Assembly: GCA_002943765.1 (NCBI GenBank)
Contig: PQWQ01000011.1
Location: 1,550,001-1,614,000 of the forward strand
Length of the DNA stretch: 64,000 bases
Direction of reading: 5' to 3'
Source: Psoroptes ovis
Lineage: Eukaryota > Arthropoda > Arachnida > Sarcoptiformes > Psoroptidae
The notes below the pieces were generated by a model, which saw only the letters and a list, made by a program, of their open reading frames with translations, had not been told where the DNA came from and ran no database searches. A program made the translations under genes and the position numbers. Shown piece after piece: positions 60,352 through 64,000 of this stretch. Position 1 is the first letter of the stretch. Each line of letters begins with the position of its first letter.

Positions 60352-62133
60352 TCATCCATCATCGAATGAATTTTCATTATAAATATTTTTTTGCCGTTGA
60401 TTATAGATGTGATTAGCTGCAGCTAATGCACCACCTTGTACGTAACGTACAAAATTATCACCAACCAACGGCCCGATTGCATAAAGTCCTTTGATTTTTC
60501 GCAATTCATGCGTAAATGGATCGATATCGATCGGATTCATACGATTGTCGATCGGTGCCGATGGATCTACGGCTAATTGATTGCGGATATTTTCACTGAC
60601 AAAATTAAATTGTGGATTCGAACCGATCAATATTAATGCGAATGATATTCGTATTGTTAATGGTTGCTGTCCTATTGAACAACGACAGTGGCTACATAAT
60701 AATTTATCGGCTTTATTTTTATTCGTAAATTCAATGGTCGCCGTTCGAATACCATTTGATGATTGTATGGATGTTAATATACATTCTTGATATGCTTGAT
60801 AATATTCAAAACCGATTGTCGATTGTTTTGATGTGGATGATTGATAATTGGATAGACATGTTAGACAAAATATATTTTTCTGTGCCGTTTCTTTCATTCG
60901 TTGAAACACTTTATGATATTCAGGATAATTCGATTCATTCGTAGCCAATCGATTGAATATCAATGAACGATCATTAATTGATTTACGAAAAATATGTATA
61001 ATTCGTAATGGATAACGTTGACAACGTCGTGATAGCGATATTAATGCATCGGCAGCTGAAAGCCCTGAGCCAACAATTAATACTGGATCATTCAAATATT
61101 TTAATGATTTGGACAACAATGGAATACGCCAACATGGCAATAATTGCGTTTGTCGAACAATCAAATCAATCTTCATTAATGAATGCAGCACGAATGGTAA
61201 TGTTTCACCTGTAATGTTTAATATACGCGGTGATGATGATGTTCCTTGAGCTAAGACGACACGTTGAGCAATATAACGAACACGATATTTTTGTTGAACA
61301 GAAATTTTACATATCGCATCAACAATGAAACATTTAGAGATTGGGTCCCAATCTAAACAGGTTGCACGGCAATGATTATGAAAGTATTTATCCAAACCAA
61401 AATAATTGACATATTGTCGATAATAATTTGCGACTGTTCGATAAGGAATTCGAGTATCAGGCGGCAGTTCATCACTATTTTTTTGAGTATTATCATCATA
61501 AATAGGTAACACAGGCAGTTGCATCAATGATCTTCTTGATAGCGTTAATACTTCATCATCATTTGAACTGGTATTTGATTTAAATGAACAAGCTTTTGCA
61601 ATAGCATGCCAAATACCACCAGGTGAACATGCTGAACCAATCACTATATGATCAATATGACGATCAGGACGATATGTCCATTTTAACGTTGATGGAAAGC
61701 ATTCACCGAAATCAGCATTTGGATGTTGAAGTTGATCCATCATAATCGATACTGGATTAGCAGCATTGCTATTTTGAAAATCATAACATATTTCTTTTAA
61801 ATCACATTCCATTAATGATCGTAATTTTTGTTTCGAATCAAGGAAATTATTTTCATCATGATGATCACAACAATCTAATGAACAATAATATAATAAACGA
61901 TCATGTAAATCATTTGATACATTAGGATTGATAGAATAATCGCTATTGTGATCGATATTATTATTACAATGAATATCTTCCGGTGAATAATGTGGCCAAT
62001 GACCTGATAATAGAAAACTTAATGTTATTGCTGATGGACCATTACCGATAACCAGAACATTTGTTGAAAATATTTTATCAAATTTAATCGTTGTCGTCGG
62101 TGTAGATCGTTGATTTTTTCTAGCCATAATCAT
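60352..62133 (-). CDS. OSGIN: OSGIN1/2-type flavin-dependent oxidoreductase
   Basis: Single exon, 593 residues (human OSGIN1 about 480-560). It belongs to the oxidative stress-induced growth inhibitor family, related to flavin monooxygenases. An N-terminal dinucleotide-binding site VLVIGNGPSAITLSFLLSG, a second site VLIVGSGLSAADALISLSRR, and the conserved end RMNPIDIDPFTHELRKIKGL, YAIGPLVGDNFVRYVQGGAL are seen. PGGIWHAI and YPEYHKVFQRM also match the family. A S/N/D-rich insert (residues about 60-110) and a loop near 200 are unusual. The start could be the ATG at 62133 or the second one two codons later (MARKNQR). The substrate is unknown in the family; vertebrate members are linked to growth control and autophagy. 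Confidence 0.9.
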   Translation of the reverse strand: MIMARKNQRSTPTTTIKFDKIFSTNVLVIGNGPSAITLSFLLSGHWPHYSPEDIHCNNNIDHNSDYSINPNVSNDLHDRLLYYCSLDCCDHHDENNFLDSKQKLRSLMECDLKEICYDFQNSNAANPVSIMMDQLQHPNADFGECFPSTLKWTYRPDRHIDHIVIGSACSPGGIWHAIAKACSFKSNTSSNDDEVLTLSRRSLMQLPVLPIYDDNTQKNSDELPPDTRIPYRTVANYYRQYVNYFGLDKYFHNHCRATCLDWDPISKCFIVDAICKISVQQKYRVRYIAQRVVLAQGTSSSPRILNITGETLPFVLHSLMKIDLIVRQTQLLPCWRIPLLSKSLKYLNDPVLIVGSGLSAADALISLSRRCQRYPLRIIHIFRKSINDRSLIFNRLATNESNYPEYHKVFQRMKETAQKNIFCLTCLSNYQSSTSKQSTIGFEYYQAYQECILTSIQSSNGIRTATIEFTNKNKADKLLCSHCRCSIGQQPLTIRISFALILIGSNPQFNFVSENIRNQLAVDPSAPIDNRMNPIDIDPFTHELRKIKGLYAIGPLVGDNFVRYVQGGALAAANHIYNQRQKNIYNENSFDDG

Positions 62134-64000
62134 TCACAAGGACTAAAAATAGATTCAAAAATATATTTTTGCCTTAGTTTTGAAAATTTGTGAATTCGGG
62201 TCACTTGTAATTGAAATTCAAATCAAATTAGTACTTATTATTCAAAATTTGAAAATATTTGATTGAAAAATGATGATGACAGTAGCTTTATGATGATGGC
62301 AGTATTTATATATTATCATTCAATAGTGATCCGTAGACAAGAAGACGAAGCGAAAAATTTTCCGTTTTTTGATCGATGTAATAAATGGATGATGATAATG
62401 ATAAATAAATACAAAAAAATACAAAAATATATCGCAATATTATTCATTCATTAAAAGAAAACATCATGATGATGATGATGATTTAAATAAATGTGTAGAA
62501 AAATTGATAAACATTTGAAAATTTAAATTGTAAATAAACAATATTTGATTAATCAATCAATCAATCAATCATATATATTTCGGTTTGATTGATAAACAAT
62601 AACGGCGATAATATAAATATATTTATTATCTTCAACTATTGATGTAGTATATATATACGTGTGTGTGATCATTATTATTGTATCACAAATTCAATTCATT
62701 TCATTTCATTGAATTCAATAATTTATTCGATATAGAATTTTGAAAATGGCCAAAATCAAGAACCTAGATATCGACAAATGAATTAAATGAAATAAAATCT
62801 AGATCAAAAAAGCATGGCATATGCGCAAGAATAAATACTTACGAATATTCAATAATTTAAACTAAATTTAAATTGAGATCGTTTTAAAGCGTAAAACCTA
62901 AGTAAAACGTGAATGACATCGTACACGGGGCCCGGTATACAATACAAATGATGATTATCGAATTCACAGAAGAATAAACTCAAGAAATGTCTTTGTATAT
63001 TTGGTGATAATTTGAAACTTAACTTGCTTAAGAATATCAAATTTAATTTTAGCCTTGTTTCTATAGCCTTTTCGAGAAAAATTTTGTATGTTTGCTTTGT
63101 TTGCACCATGCAAACATGTTCATTTATTTTCATACATGATAATCATATTAAACAAAAAATGCATTGATATAAGCCATATCATTAAGTGGTAATATATGCC
63201 ATTTATTAATTTTGCTTGTTCAAATGTTGTTGTATCATGTCATTTAACTTCTTCTTCTTCTTTTTCTTATTATATTTCAACTATATATTTAGCTTTATTT
63301 ACTTTTTTTTTGTTTTAGAAATATAAAAATTATATTCTCGTTTATCATTAAATCATATCATCATTGATCATTGTTCATTATTGTTCATATTATTCTCATT
63401 TAAAAAATAAATTCAATGATGAAATCAATTTCCTGAATTTCTATGAATTAATATCGTATGACGATCATCAAATGTATGTGTACATGTAAACACACGGCAA
63501 TGAATTGCATTAAATTATGCAATTTTTCTTAAATATTTAATATTTGAAATGATTTATGATTATTGCTTCATAATTTAAATTTTTCCATATTTTTGATGAA
63601 TATATTTGATGATTATACAACGTAAATTGTTTATTTATTTAAATTGAGAGAGGAAATGCATTGATGGCTGATAGTAATGGCTGATAATGACGATCAATTT
63701 GAAATAAATAAACAAATAAGTAAATGGAAGAATTGACAAGGTGATCAACATTATTACCAATGACAATGACTATTCATCATTTATTAAGGTGACCAACTAT
63801 TTTTTGTTCAGAAAAAGTACACTTTGTATTATACTTGAAATGTAAAAAGCAAAAAAAAAAAAAAAAAAAACCAAAATACAAAATATATTAATATTTGTGT
63901 AATATTAATATTAATATTTAATAATAATAATAATGATGATAATACAGAATTTAAAATAAAAATTATTCATTGCTATTATACCGATGTACCCGTTCGATGG
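62134..64000. other. Right-edge intergenic sequence
   Basis: AT-rich, with ATG runs, ATCAATCAATC runs (about 62551-62571), TATA runs and a poly(A) tract (about 63850-63871). The short frames here are low in quality and I call no gene. The segment GTACACGGGGCCCGG (about 62921-62935) is GC-rich against this background, but I could not assign it. Confidence 0.4.

Noticed and set aside
62915..62945. GC-rich GGGGCCCGG segment as part of an RNA gene or transposon end
   Set aside because: No cloverleaf, inverted partner or conserved box could be found around it.
1..64000. CRISPR arrays, bacterial operons, tRNA or rRNA genes
   Set aside because: I scanned by eye for regularly spaced repeats, cloverleaf cores (GGTTCGA-type) and rRNA-like blocks and found none. 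The splice structure is eukaryotic throughout.

Overview
The window reads as AT-rich nuclear DNA of an animal with short introns (many of 40-80 bases), GT-AG splice sites, heavy GAT/ATC and CAA trinucleotide runs, and glutamine- and asparagine-rich proteins. Gene content (Dscam, class I PI3K, SS18, DYNC1I, CEP290, CHIC, OSGIN, Dnmt2) is bilaterian. Base composition, compactness and protein style fit an arthropod, and I favour an acariform (astigmatid) mite such as Dermatophagoides. That placement is inference. Gene models below were built by reading splice sites and checking that phases agree across every junction.

Layout, left to right: a Dscam-type receptor whose 5' end lies off the left edge (+, 1781-7881); a TBC1D15/17 Rab-GAP (-, 8104-11355); a Pin1 prolyl isomerase (+, 13500-14048); a class I PI3K catalytic subunit (-, 14613-18472, perhaps to 19131); a GPI-type alkaline phosphatase (+, 22223-24428); three small single-pass membrane protein genes (24554-24874 +, 24997-25826 +, 25855-26396 -); Dnmt2/TRDMT1 (-, 26470-27809); an unrecognised 633-residue basic protein (+, 28020-29921); a transposon-rich gap (29922-32469); a CHIC1/2 homologue with a very long N-terminal extension (+, 32470-34031); CEP290 (+, 34770-39669) with an X-box upstream; a C2H2 zinc-finger protein (-, 39704-41195); a repeat island (41500-42440); cytoplasmic dynein intermediate chain (-, 42864-46544); a bublin-like coiled-coil gene and a tight downstream small ORF (+, 47556-48401); an ANKRD11/12-type ankyrin protein (-, 48658-54941) carrying in one intron, on the opposite strand, a 52-residue DAPIT/ATP5MK gene; SS18 (-, 55867-57753); PABPN1 (+, 58608-59669); an OSGIN-type flavoprotein (-, 60352-62133); and about 1.9 kb of AT-rich sequence at the right edge.

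The genes are mostly unrelated housekeeping, signalling and neuronal genes, so there is no operon logic. The strongest non-routine observations are: the cluster of small membrane proteins sharing a phase-1 intron directly before the membrane segment; a perfect X-box (RFX site) 146 bases upstream of the ciliary gene CEP290; three roughly 80-base mariner-type miniature elements and one complete hAT-type miniature element with an exact 8-base target duplication; an LTR-like insertion confined to an intron of the TBC gene; and a cluster of four palindromic ACGTA-type motifs inside a degenerate minisatellite.
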